A stretch of 64,000 nucleotides of DNA from Alligator mississippiensis (lineage: Eukaryota > Chordata > Crocodylia > Alligatoridae), in contig NC_081831.1 of the NCBI RefSeq assembly GCF_030867095.1, positions 41,477,319 through 41,541,318 on the forward strand, read 5' to 3'. Numbering within the stretch: position 1 is the first letter of the stretch; every line of letters begins with the position of its first letter. A model generated the notes under the pieces. The model saw only the letters and a list, made by a program, of their open reading frames with translations, was not told the origin of the DNA and did not search any database. Shown here piece by piece: positions 1-12,169 of this stretch. Position numbers and translations under genes: made by a program.

Positions 1-1433
1 AAGTCCCTTCTATACTAGAGAGAGAAGAAAGATAAACAGGAAAACAGAGGAAGACTAGTTCAGAAGCTCCATTTTAATTATTCTCATCAAACTTGCATCT
101 CATCATTTCTTCAAATGGACATAGAACTCTAAACACATCTGTCACAAATCCCACAATATTTTGAGGTGTTTATGGGATGGCATACATGTTCTCTTTAGTT
201 TGTTTTACTGAGAAGCTGCATGTGGTCTCATTGAAAAGACAACATTAAGCTGTATTTATTTACATTGTTTTTATCACTGTATGTATCACTGCTATGCTGT
301 CTGTCTGTATCTTTATGATTTTGGACATGGCTTATTCAAAGGAACTGAGGAATGCATACTTAAGGACAGTAGAGTAGGTGAAACTATTAAGTATCTTTTG
401 CCATTGTGTTACTAGGGCAAGAAAAACTGCCACTCCCAAGCACAGGAAGGGGACTGTTAGGATTGGACAGTACTGTCTACCTGTAATGGGAAATTTAAGC
501 CCACAGTAGTGAAGACATGTCAGAGGAATGGATCATTAGTTAGAGGCGTTTCAAATACCCCAGGAAGGAAAGACATTTCTGGAAGACTGGGAGACTTATC
601 AGCAACTGGGGCAATGCCAATGAGCGAGGGCTGGCTTGGAGGTATTTAGGGTCTATCTATGAGATAGTTATGGTCTCTGGATTATCCAGGCTGTGGGGGT
701 GGCCAAAACCCCAGCAGTCAGGGCTGGTAGGATCAGCAAGAAGGCTAAGGTCAAAAAATACTGAAAGGACTCTGAAGGACTAGGTTGTAGCCAGATAAGA
801 AACTTTACTTATCTTTTTGTTCTGTCTTCAAATTATATAATCAGTTTTCCATGTATAATTCTTTCCTCCTATATAATAACTTTTGTTGTTGTTTTGTCTT
901 CTAACTGACTGCTTATGGCAAAGCATCATCTCAGGGCACCTTATGTTCCAGGCTTTCTCATTCTACAGAACAGGGGGACCTAAAATTTTTTTGCAACTCA
1001 ACAAGAAGCTACCTAGAACTGGCAGATACACCTGCTGCAGCTGTGGGGTCTGGTATAAGCACAGTGGAGCCATGGCTTGCAAGGATAAGGAGTTATCCCA
1101 GGGCAAGCCCTGGTTCTTTCCTGGAGACATGCAGAGGGACAGTGGGAGAAACTTGGGCTCTGGGAGTACCCCACAAATGGGTTTGTGACAACATTGTAAG
1201 ACTTATTTAAGGCTTTGAAGAGCCTACAGGGGAAAAGGAGAAGATTTCATCACCCCCAAAGATATAGGAAAAAATATTCAGAAGAGACATGATTGAGAAT
1301 TTACAAGGTGCACCAGCACTACAAGGATGGGTGCCACCTGAGAATATAACTAGATATGTTGACAAAGAGGCAGTCAGAGAGAGACAGACAAGGAGACAGC
1401 AGAAAGGGCAAACTCTGAGGCCCTTGAGAGACT
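1..1433. other. Gene-free stretch
   Basis: No exon, RNA gene or recognisable repeat was found here. Open frames are short (about 100 codons or fewer), have no family resemblance and lie in ordinary non-coding composition. It ends exactly at the target-site duplication of the DNA element that follows. Confidence 0.6.
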
Positions 1434-2508
1434 GTATAAAGCAGGGGTGTCCAACCTTTTTGAATGTGGGGCCAGATCATGAACTTTTTATCACCCAGTG
1501 GGCTGGCGAGCCATATTCAAAGACATCACAGGAAATGGTATCATATCAGGAAGTGATGTCACGTGACCTTTGACACCAATGAAGTTGCAGGGGTTGACAT
1601 GGTGCTGGTTGACATGGTGCTGCAGGAGCCGCTTGGCTACAACCAGGTAGACCTGGTGCTGGAGAAGCCATGGGGCCAGGCCAGGGCTAACCTGGGGCCC
1701 ACCCGGCATGCCGGTGCCATGCCCGGGTTGACATGGTGCTGCAGGACCTGCCTGGGCAGAACCGGGTCGGCACTGGCCAGGAAAAGCAGCATGCAGCTGA
1801 AGCCGGCTTCCCACATGCTGCTGGGGATGGGAGGAGGCCGGCCAGGTCTGCACCGGCCAGCAGAAGCGGCAGCGGAGCCGTGTACCGCTCGGGACTGACC
1901 GACGCAGGTTTGTCCCGTCCCGAGCAGCACACGGCTCCGCTGCCGCTTCTGGGGGCCAGTGCAGGCCTGGCCAGCCTCCTCCCGTCCCCAACAGCACATG
2001 AAAAGTGTTCCCCTTGGGGCCTCGCACCCAGGCGGCTGGGCCCAGAGAGTCGCAGCACCCAGGGAGAGACTGACCTGGGGAACAGGCACCGCCTTGCTGT
2101 GGGGCAGGGCAGGGCAGGTCAGGGCAACAGGGCTGGCGAGGAGGCAGGCATGGGCCAGCAGTGCCAGAGGCCGCTGCTTGGCCTCCTGCGCAGGGCCGCT
2201 CCCCCAGGCCCTGTGGGGGTAAGCAGCTCCCCTCCCCTCGCTGCCGGCTGGGGCCCATGGGCTGGCCCTGCCCGCCTCGCCGCAGCCCCGCCACCTCCGC
2301 CGCGGCTCCGCGCTCCATGCTCTGCGCTGCCACCACTGCCACCACGGCTCTGCGCTCCACACTCCACACTGCCGCCCTGCACCGCCGCCGGTGCCGCCAT
2401 GGCTCCACGCTCCACACTCCACGCCACCGCCACCGCAGGCCAGATAAAATGGCTTGGCGGGCTGCATGGCAGCCCGTGGGCCGTATGTTGGACAAGCCTG
2501 GTATAAAG
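1434..2508. mobile_element. Non-autonomous hAT-like DNA transposon with perfect 8-bp target duplication
   Basis: The element itself is 1442-2500. It is bracketed by identical 8-bp copies of GTATAAAG at 1434-1441 and 2501-2508, the duplication length typical of hAT transposons. The left end reads CAGGGGTGTCCAACC and the right end, reverse-complemented, reads CAGGCTTGTCCAAC, so the termini are imperfect inverted repeats of the Charlie-like hAT type. The interior is very GC-rich and encodes no transposase, so the copy must have been moved in trans. Long open frames on both strands inside it, up to 334 codons, are by-products of the GC-rich repeat and show no domain. Assignment to hAT rests on ends and duplication only. 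Confidence 0.85.
1814..2000. repeat. Large internal inverted repeat (foldback core) of the hAT-like element
   Basis: The left arm (1814-1894) and right arm (1918-2000) are near-complementary over about 80 bp, separated by a loop of about 23 bp. Both arms carry the GGAGCCGTGT-type segment and the GCAGAAGCGGCAGCGGAG-type segment in opposite orientation. The arms could fold into a long hairpin as single-stranded DNA or RNA. Confidence 0.85.
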
Positions 2509-4849
2509 AATCACCACAACCTAGAGCACTTCAGTGAGTAACAGGAGTGTCTCTAAGTACCTCCCCTAGGTTGTGTGATTCAGGCAAACTGTGCCCAGGA
2601 CAGACCACAGTTCAGAGGCCTGAACTGGATCATGTGGCATGCATTCCCTTGTTTTGGTTATGACCTATGAACAATATAGGCCCAGATGCAATCTTGAAAT
2701 TGAAAGTTTGCCATCTTCTCTCCATCCAAGTGGGAGTCAATCCAAAGTAGTATCCTAGTAGTCCCTGGCTACAATAATACATGCCAGAGTGTGGCTAGAC
2801 TGACTTGTATATCACCTCTGTATCCAATGATAAAATGTGCAGGCTCCTCTATACTCCAAGAGAACCATGAGCCCTGAAAAGGATGATGAGGCCAGGTGAA
2901 AGGGCCTGCAGGAAAATGTGTTTAGTTTGTGGTTATATTTGGATATCTTTAGAAATGGTATTTCTATGTTTGAGTCCTAGAAATAAATGAAGCAGGGGGA
3001 CTGCTGGTTACTTAAAAAAAATACAAGGTCAAAACAGCATAGAGAATACTACTTCCAGCCATGTCACTCCTTCCAGAATTAAGAGCATCATATACACCTC
3101 ACATTTAAAGACAGAAAAGAAAAACACAAAAGAAAAACCCAGAAGAAGAAAAAGTAAAAAACAATTAGCTTTTGTAAACAGCTCCCTGTGGCTGAATGTT
3201 CACATAAAGTGTGTGCTGTAACCTTCATGTCTGACAGAAACCAATCAAAACAAGGGCAAGGTACAGGAGACCTCTGCCACTGTTTTGCTGTTGAAAATAT
3301 TTCCATGCATTGGTTTTTTTCAGCAGCTGTTTTTTCTCAATTTGTTTTTCACAAAGGGTCATTTCACAACAGTGGCACAGGGCCACGCATCAGTCAGGGA
3401 CACTGACAAGCCAAAGGAGATGTCAAACTGCAATCCCCCCTCCCACCCCCAGCTATATGCAGAGTCTTGCATTCATATTTTTGTTTAGTATCCTAAACAG
3501 TTTTGTCTTCTCAAGGCCACCATATTATTGTAAGTGAGAGACCAGTGTAACCTGGGTACACCCAAGGGTGTGCCCTATTCTCAACTGAATGGGATGGGTA
3601 GGCAGGAGGAGGTGCTGTGAGAGGGATGCCAGAATTTCAAGCAGATCCCTCTTTCCTCTACAGAGTTAGCCCAAGCCCAAAGTTCTTAACTATATACAAT
3701 TTATTAAGCTATAATAAACACAAAACTAAATATAATATACATATATTTACACAGTGAACACTAACCAATAACCAAGGTCAAACCCTAAATAACACTATTT
3801 ACAACATCACAATACAACATTTCAATTACAAAATATAAGGCACAAACATGAACAATCTTAATTAACATCTATCCCTTAATATAGTCCCTGACCCATGACA
3901 AATGATAGTCCTCCTTCCAATGGGGTCCCTTGGGGGGTGTCCAGAAAGCACCAGGGGCCCCTCCCCTTAGGGTCTTGACTAGGTAGGGGGCTGCTCACCC
4001 AGCCCCTTCTATGGGTTAGCCTGCCCCAAATGTCTTTCCCCTGTGGGACCCAAGGGCCCAATGACTCATGCTCCCTCAGGTGGTGGTGGTCAGGGCACAG
4101 CTCAATGGGGTCTCCTCTGCTGGAGTGCCTCTCCAGACCTCTCCCGCACCACTGGGCTCCTCCCCACCCTGTGCCCCACTCTGGGCACCAACGGCGCAGC
4201 TCATCTCAACTGCTGCACCACTGCTGCTGGCTCCCGGGTGCTGGGCCTCACGCTGCAGCACTACTTTTTCCCCATGCCCAGGCTCAGCACTGAGGGCTCT
4301 CTTAGCACATCCTGGGCCCTTCAGGCTCTGGTCAGCTGTCCTCACACTGGGTGGTTAACCCAAGCAGCCTCCAACTACTCCCTGGCTCCTGTTACATCTC
4401 AGCTGTGTGTTCTTGGGCAACCCTGGCACAGGATGCAGTCTGTCTGACTCACAAAGGACTCACCCCCCCTCCCCTCCTCTACCTAAATGAAACTGATTAA
4501 GATGCAGTGAGAGACACACCTAAGACCCTCAAGATAAGGGTGACAAGAGTGAACCAACTGACCTAGGTCTCATTTGCATCCGAGATGGAACCAGATGACC
4601 ATTCATTTACATGAGAGATGGAGAACAGAAAGCCTGAAGCAGAGACTGCAGTGAATTCTGGGACCAGAGAAGCAGGGGAGCACTGCATGATGGGGAATCT
4701 GTGCTCTAAATGTTAATCAACCCATGTTCACACACACCCAGCTCAGCATTTATCAGACCAGTTCTAATCTGGATTTACTAAGGACTCCCCCCCCCCCCGA
4801 CACACACACACCTCTAAGTTTAATAGGCATCTCGGGCCGTACATTCCCT
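2509..4849. other. Gene-free stretch with low-complexity patches
   Basis: No gene was found. Visible features are an A-rich patch near 3105-3165, an AT-rich block at about 3680-3880 that could be the end of an old reverse-oriented retroelement, a GC-rich block at 4030-4350, and a C12 tract followed by (CA)5 at 4787-4811. Open frames here have no recognisable domain. Confidence 0.5.
4787..4811. repeat. C12 / (CA)n simple repeat
   Basis: Twelve consecutive C residues (4787-4798) are followed by GA and five CA units. This is a simple microsatellite. Homopolymer length here is prone to sequencing error. Confidence 0.9.
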
Positions 4850-5916
4850 GGTCCCACTACGGGAGGCCTATTTAAACTTGATTGACTAAAAACTCAGTTG
4901 CCGGGTTAGGGAATGCTGAGGCAAGAGACCGAGTCAGAGGGGGTATGGGCAACATTTGAACAATGGTTAAGGGTTCATCATAACGTCCAGCCCATTGGAG
5001 CCCTAATCACAGGTGTTGTCATACTTTTCCCAAGACAACTGGTGGGAGTCCTCTCCACAAAAGGTTATGAGCACCCCAATAATTGCTTTAAGTCTGTTAA
5101 AAGACTATAGTAAAATCTGGAAAAGTCATGCTAAACTGAGGCTTGTTCATAACAAGTAAAAATCCAAAACCCTGATGCTGCAAGCTATCTATTATTTCTG
5201 AAGAAACCATGAGATATCCCATCAGTATATCTGCCATCCATAGGAATCTCAAGCTGGCTCCCAAGTATTTGGTTACTCCCTAATCTTAAGTGTGTCCTGA
5301 TTATCAATCAGTTTCTTGAGATGTTCCCAACCAGATAACCCCTTGTCAATAGAAAAGACAATGATTTACACAATTAAGGATGCTTCGAAGCAGCTAAACT
5401 GAGGGTATAAAAATCTGTAAAAAGTGTGTGCGCTTCAAGAAGAAGGAAGAAAGGAAGGAAAGAAGAAAGCTCCTGTGCTGACACCATCCCCTGTCGTTCT
5501 TGGGACACTGGAAGAACAGATCGTCTCTCTCTTCAAGAATTGTGCTACGGACTGTGCCTGTCAGCTTAGCAGCCTGAGTACCTTGGACTGATGAGATCCC
5601 AGCGCTCTATCTCTCTCTTTTCTCTCTAGGCATAAACTTCTGAACCTGAACTGTATTAGTTAAGCTTGAGCGAAGTTTCCCCAAATACTTAGTGAAACCA
5701 GGGTAGTATTGTCATTGTTTGTGTTTGTTTTTCTTTTGCATGTCTATTACTACTAGTACTATTATATATTTCATATGCTTAGCAATAAATAACTGTTATA
5801 GTCAGACTAGTAGTAACTGGGTACATTTTTTCTTCTCTGCTTCTCTTTCCTCCTGTGCTCTGCAGCAACGTTTCTTTTACCTAAGCTAAAGATCCCTTTG
5901 AAGCCCAAAAATATTG
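4850..5916 (+). mobile_element. Probable retroviral LTR (old endogenous retrovirus copy)
   Basis: The layout is LTR-like. A TATA box (TATAAAAA, 5406-5413) is followed about 375 bp downstream by a polyadenylation signal AATAAA (5784-5789), and then at 5917 by TGGGGTCTGCTC, which resembles the start of a proline-tRNA primer-binding site. The sequence after it looks like a retroviral leader. The left edge is not resolved, so the start given is approximate. A 65-codon open frame at 4913-5110 is not recognisable. No second LTR or pol sequence of the same element is seen, so this is a degraded remnant. Confidence 0.5.
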
Positions 5917-6438
5917 TGGGGTCTGCTCATCAAGAGGCCAAAGATTGGGACGTGCTGAGTTTGAAACACATAAGGGGATCAGCTTGTACAGGCTGATTGA
6001 CCCAGTTTGACTCAGACGTGCCCTTATGAACTGAATGCTGGCCCATGAGGGTGTCAGCTGGACACCCAGCCGGATTCAGAGGGATTCTGTTCACCTGTGT
6101 GCTTGTGTCTGACTGCATTTTATTGTTGCTCTTATGAACTGATTCTTGGATATGAGGGTGTCAGCCTGTCCATGCTGATCAGCCCAGCCAGGTCAGGCGT
6201 GTCGCGTTAATTTGTGTGTATTTGTGTGTATGACTGATTTGGTGACTGAAGGAACCCAGTCCCATTGAGATTGAGTCCTGCAAGATAGCTCCATTGGGGG
6301 TGAGGGCTTGCAGAAGGGAGAGATACAGCTCCGTATAGTAACGCAAGCAGCACATTGACAGAATCACCAAGACCCTAGAAACTATCCCTAATAAATAAGC
6401 ACACCCCAAAGTAATGGGCAAATTTGGTAACACTCCCA
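5917..6438 (+). mobile_element. Possible retroviral leader and start of a gag remnant
   Basis: This directly follows the LTR-like sequence. It contains two imperfect direct copies of a roughly 115-130-bp unit (around 6024 and 6134, both with a TGAACTGA...GAGGGTGTCAGC pattern). At 6414 an ATG opens a short frame reading MGKFGNTP, which has the glycine at position 2 usual for a myristoylated gag start. The frame is cut after a few codons where an unrelated reverse-oriented LTR-like segment begins. The gag reading is inference from position and the first residues. Confidence 0.3.
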
Positions 6439-6439
6439 A

Positions 6440-7064
6440 GGCTCAGGCCTGTGCACTGCCCTGCGCACCATGGGACCTGGCTGCTTGGCGGGAGATGTGG
6501 CCTGAGCTGCCTCACTGCAGCCCCAAGGATTTTGCCCCATGTGCTGCCCCACATACTGTGTGACCTGCTGGCCCTGCTGAGGTTCTAGGCTCAAGCCGCC
6601 GCTTGCAGTTCCCCAAGTCTGGGCTCCATGCACTGTGATGGGCCCAAACAGTCTCACACTGCTCCCAGGGCCAGGTCTCCACACACTGTCCCTGTGCGCT
6701 GTCAACAGCCTGAGCTGTCTCGCACCACTCCCAAGGCTGCTCCTTCAGTGGCAGCTTCAGAAGCCTTCGGCCTATTGCCCGCTGGGGGAGAGCTCCCCAG
6801 CCTTTCTTGGCTCTGCTCTTCTTCAGTGCTTTGCCATGCAGCTCCTTTTATACACTCCAGGGCTCCGCCCCTGAAGTCTTCTGGACCTGACAGTTTACAG
6901 TCTTCAATCAGGTCGAGGAGAGCTCTTCTCCCCCCCACCTCAGGAAAGGGACATGACTTTATTTCTCCTGCTGCCTCCTGATTGGTGGATGGACTCCACC
7001 AATCAAAATAGCAGGATCTCAAGCCTGGGACTCTACCCAAGCTCTGAAAGGTGAGCCTGCTGTG
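6440..7064 (-). mobile_element. LTR-like promoter segment, same family as the LTR at 51531
   Basis: Read on the minus strand, 7064 down to about 6840 matches the first 220 bp or so of the LTR at 51531. It shares the GCAGGCT start, the GAGCTTGGGT...GAGTCCCAGGC segment, a CCAAT-type GATTGGTGGA box, a G-rich stretch and the TATA box GTGTATAAAAGGAGC (about 6843-6857). The two copies diverge after the TATA box, so the left boundary is uncertain. It interrupts the gag-like remnant to its left. Confidence 0.6.
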
Positions 7065-10000
7065 CGAGTATGGGTCAATAGGTACTATAGGAGGGACCCA
7101 TAAGTGAATTTGCTTCCAAGGAGACAGCTCTATAGTTGACTCCCCTACAACTTAAAGAGTCTCAGGACAGTATTCAAGAATGCTTTTTTGAGGGATCAGG
7201 TAGGAAGAGAAGATTTGCTTTTGTTCAGATGAAAGGACAGTGGCTGCCACATGGGAGAGGAGGGGAATCAGTAAGATAGAGAAAATCCTCAACCTCTCAC
7301 TCCAGTGAAGACCTTTTATTCCACTCTGTTACTGTACAGCAATTTTCATGGACAGCTTCATGCATGGGCTGGGGGGACAAACTGCCTCGTTCCATGACAC
7401 TCTGAGCAGAAAATATGGTGAAGACACCAATACAAAAACTGAGGAACAGGCAAGAGAAGACATACAAGAGATTAAAAAAAATTTAAACAAGAAACTTACT
7501 GTGCCTGACTGCAGCCTAGTGGACCCGAGAGCTGCCAACCAATGCTGAACGAGCTGCAACTGAGCTCCAGAGCAGTCCTGGATGTATCATGGACCCACTC
7601 CAGCTCTGCCACATCCTGACCCAATAGATCCCATGGGGTTTCATCTGCAGAACTGGCAGACACTTTGGCTTCCCTAAGCACCTCAGAAAGGCCTCTGTCA
7701 GATCTGAGTCTTATGCACCACTCCTCCCACCTCTTTGGTGGAATCTAGCTCCTCACTGTCACTGTAGTCTTTATGCAAGATGCAGGAGGGGTGATGGACG
7801 TACTGACTGTAGAGATGACACCAGACTGCAAAACAGTCTTCCTGAGAAGGTCTGCTTCTTATGCCCATGTGACTGCAAACAGGTGAGTCCTCTCCACCTG
7901 GGCAAGAAATAATTTGAGGATTCTCTTCTCCTAACTGGGTCAGCCAAACATTTCCACGTCCTTTTATGACAGAACCTCCCCTTCATCTCAAATAGAAGAG
8001 ATGCCAAAATGACTTTCCAAAGACTCCTGCTTCATAGCCCCAGGTGCCTGCCTCCATTTATGAAGTATATGCAAAGTGAGCCGTACAGGCCATTTGTTAT
8101 CACAGGCATGATGGCCACAGGGAAAATTTTAATGCTGACACGAGGCTGGCAGTGACAATTAAAACAGGTGTGCAGTAACTGGGAAAAGGGCGAGTACAGC
8201 AGTTGAGCAGATAAGAGTGTTACAACTGGCCAAGAACAGTGAACACAGCATTGCAGAGGAAATCAACTGTAGGTAGGGACAGGCACAGCAGCAAGGCTAA
8301 TGGTGGGCCCAACCCTTCAGAGAGCTGAGCGCCTCCGCGGAGGTGCTAGAAGTCTAAGTCTAAAGGAGCAGGAGGAGGAGAAGCAATGCAATAACAGGGA
8401 CAAAGGAGATGACAGCAGCAAAGAGGAGAATAAGTTGACTGCACCCTCAGCTGTATGGAGACCTCAGTGATGATGACAGTGATAAGGCAGGAATGCAATG
8501 GTGAAGATTTTGATGAGTAGGGTAAAGGCTAGCAAGGATCGCATGTATCCATGAACAATTTGCCATTGTGAATGGCTCTGGGTGTAATGAGAAGTGATCT
8601 CTTTTGCCTAAGGATCTCAGCAGCTAATAACAGCCTTTGTGCATCACACTGAAATGCTGAGGCAGAGAGGCTCAGCCTGTGCCCCTGGCCTGCTAGGTGA
8701 TCTTGGGAAAATCATAGTAGAGGGCCTGATTCAGTGACAGCAATAAGCAGTGCCTGCTGTGGGAAGGGAGAGAGAAAGAGAACAGGGAAGACTAGGGAAA
8801 GGGGCACTACAAAGCAGGTCAGCATCATGGTACAGTGTGAAGAAGGGCGCACACCAGGCTGATCTATATGCTGCTGATTTTTTCTGCTGCCACAGGCCAA
8901 ATCCAACTATTTCATAGATTGGATCCAACAAGTAGGTCATAGGTTGTAAACTGAAGGTAGGAAGTATCCGAAGTCCAACTACTGGGGGGTACCACTAGGG
9001 TTAAAATGCAGTGAAAGTCCAGGGGTGCTTCATCACCAGCAGGTACTCCACTCTGATGCTATTGAGTGGGGGGCCTTTGAAACAAAGCTGCTATTTGAAG
9101 GAATTCAGGAGGCTCTTCATTATAGATTTTGATATTTAAAACTATAGGCTGTGAAGTCATTGAAATCCCACAAAATGTCTGTTTTCCCAATTTACGTTTC
9201 AGAAGGACTTTAAGTCACAGAAGTCTTATCTAAACTGCATTTATGGCTATGTTTGAAACCTTGGCCTTCATGCTGGGGACTAAAAGAGGAGGCAAATTGG
9301 CAGGAGCAAAGGTTGGAGTTGCAGCCCTTAGCCTAGAATCTTATTTCTCATGGCCTCAGTGGGTTTGAGCCAAACTAATAGTATTACTGCAGTGAAGTTC
9401 CTTGTGGGAGAATAGCCTTTCTGGCTTTCCACATTAGTGCTACCACATAGAGGGCTAATTTTTTATGTGAGCAAATGAAGCTATGTGGCAAGAAAGTCAA
9501 CTGGATGAAATATTGCCTGAGGTGCACAGGCCAGTAAGGGGAGGGAAATGATTCTAGAATGTGTGGGTGGGGGATTACCAGTGAAGACCTGCTTGTACTC
9601 ATGCTTACCAACATCTACCTGAAGAAGGGATTCTGGACACAAATATTATATTTTCATTAGTGTTTTCTCTAATGTTCATGAATACTTGGGGCTATTTGCA
9701 CTACCATGGGGAAGGCAGATAATATACAGGCTTTTTCATACCTCTTTCACCATATCTCAGTTCTCTCCTGTATCAATGCTTGCTTCCCTAGGCATGGGTT
9801 TTCCCACAGCTCTGCCTTTGCCCCTCAGTCTTCATCTGTATTACCACTGCTGTTTCAGCCATGGGATTCCACCCTGCTTTGCCAGTGCCCCTCAGTTCTG
9901 ATCAACAGCATCCTCTATTCTACTGTATTCCCAAAGAGGAGAAGCTGCCCATCCCCAAGTCCTGGGTCCTGTTGGAAAGAACTGCATGTATATTCCCTGT

Positions 10001-11650
10001 AAGGGAAACAGAAGATGGAGACTGTGTCAGGTTAGCTGCAAATTTGGTTGACTGTATCCAAAGGAGTGAGAAAGTTAGCTCCACATGAGACAGGGGAGAA
10101 ACCAAGTTACCTACCTGGCTAAGATACTAAGTAGCACAAGCCTTGACATATGGCCTCCGTCCAGCACTATAGGGAAGCACTACTACGGCTGTCTCTGTGA
10201 CTTGCCATGGTCCAAAGCCCAGTTAAAAGTCTTTAAGATGTTGGCAGAACTCTCATGCTGTAGTGGAGAGTGGCTGTCAGTAGTTCCTCAGTTATGTTGC
10301 CTATGGGTTGGAAGTTTTCTGCACCATGTGGACTTTCTGGAGATGGGATAGACCAGTTACTATTCTGAGTACAATTCGCAGCTTCACCTCAGTGAAGGAG
10401 GTGTTAATCATGTCTGTGAAAAGTAGGCACCGTTGCTTTGCACTGGTTTTCATCAGATGGGGCTTATTTCTATTGTATAGGTGGCTTGAGGCTGCTAAAG
10501 TATCTTTGTGCAAGACAGAGCACCAACGGGAACTGTGGAATGGCTGATGACACCCCAGCCAGCATAGAGTTTTCTCCTTCAGAGAATTCACTAGAGATTT
10601 ATGCTGTTCTCATCTGCCAGGAAGTTTGATGGTGGCTGGGTTCAGGGTCTGAATCTTCCAAGGTCTGGGGTGATTAGCCAGTTCATGGTGCTGAATGGTT
10701 CTGCAGGCCATGCTTGTGTGGCTTTGACATCAGAAGAGGAGGTGATTTTCTTTGTCTCATTTACTAGAAAGTCATATTCCTGTATGGAGTCTTTTTTTTG
10801 CCATCTAATAAATGCAGGACAGGATTGTCAGGAAATAGGCTGTGTCCACACATGCAAGCATGTGTACTTGCAGCAGCTCAAATAGAAGTGGCACAAATTT
10901 GAGCTGGGGCTTTTTGCCTCAGCACATGTGCTTGGACATGCACTTTGTTGTGGAGCAAATTGTGCCACTTGGGGAAAAATAACTCTGCCTGGCTCCTCCC
11001 AGATCTGCAGCCAAGGAGAGCTAGAGCCTGGGGCCAGCACCTGTGATGTCCCCAGCAGTATAAAAAGCCACCCTGGCAAGTAGCTCAGGGCTACTAACTC
11101 TCAGGAGCTTCTGGGGCCCAGCCAATTGGTACCTGGGAACACTACCCTTTGTGCCAGCTGGACTGCAAAAGCAGCCGTGAGTGTTCCCTGCACCCTCTAC
11201 CCACTGCAGGGGTCTGGCAGTGGGGACTGCTGCCCAGCTGTGACCTACTGCGCACCTGCCAGACCCAGATGGGGACTGCACAGCTAGTAGAGGCATCTTC
11301 CCCTCTGGGCTAGCTACCAGTGGGCTGTGGCTGCAGGGTTGACCTCTGTGCAGCACTACTGCCACGTGTGTCCCCTGCCCAGCCATCTGGGCAGCTATCA
11401 CCTGGAAGATATTCTGGGTGTGGTGGCCTGCTTTGAACTGTCAAAGCCTGTCCTCCTGGCCCCAACTGGCCAGGAGGTCAGCCACAGCCAGCTGGGTCCA
11501 AGGTGCCAGCTCTGAGCAGGCAGGGTCCTAGCAGGAATTCTGGTGTTCCCTATTGGAAAACTGAAAAATTCCTGATAAAAAAAATCCCAGTCACTCTGTA
11601 AAATACCCCAGAATCCATGTTCCTCCACAAGTAAAACAAAAGACCACTAC
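7065..11650. other. Long gene-free stretch
   Basis: About 4.6 kb without a supported gene or classified repeat. Scattered open frames of 60-126 codons (for example 7348-7548 and 11021-11401) were read and none shows a known domain or splice-flanked exon structure. Confidence 0.5.
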
Positions 11651-11802
11651 AAAGAGAGAAAGAGAGTGAGACAGAGACAGCGATCAGTTGGACAATGTTT
11701 TATTGATATATCTACAGTGTTAAAGCATGTCTCTTATCATAATAATAAAGTGAACTCTAAATACATATTTGATGAATTAATGAATATATATTTTGCTGCC
11801 CT

Positions 11803-12030
11803 CCCACAGGGGCTATGGCCCCCACACAGGGGTTATGGACCCCCAACAGGAGTTCAGTCCCCTCACAAGGGCTACAGCCCCCCAACAGGGGATTCAGCCC
11901 CCATGCAAGGGCTACGGCCCCCCAACAGGGGCTACAGCCCCCACACAATGGGTAAGGCCCCCACAACAAGAGCCAAATGGCTCCCACAGGGGCTACCACC
12001 CCCACTGCAAGGCCCACATGCCCCACCCCA
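11803..12030. repeat. GC-rich minisatellite with a self-complementary unit
   Basis: About nine or ten degenerate copies of a unit of about 22-24 bp built on ACAGGGGCTACAGCCCCC run head to tail. Each unit contains GGGGCTACAGCCCC or a variant, which is nearly palindromic, so every unit could form a small hairpin. Confidence 0.8.
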
Positions 12031-12169
12031 GCTCCCCGATTGCTACCCCACCTGGCCCCATCCCCCGTCAGCTGCTGCACCCCCCCAATAGCTGCTCCGC
12101 CCAGCCTCACCCCCCAACTTGCACCCCCAGGCCCCCATGGCTACCCCCACAACCCCAGAAGCCATCACT

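Noticed and set aside
1491..2495. 334-codon minus-strand open frame
   Set aside because: It lies entirely within the GC-rich foldback interior of a hAT-like element, overlaps other long frames in several phases, and has a low-complexity Gly/Arg/Pro/Trp composition with no domain.
7348..7548. 66-codon frame with a charged helical stretch (EEQAREDIQEIKKNL)
   Set aside because: Too short, no splice sites in phase and no recognised family; coincidence is likely.
11800..11980. Regularly spaced repeats resembling a CRISPR array
   Set aside because: Tandem degenerate minisatellite without unique spacers, in a vertebrate genome.
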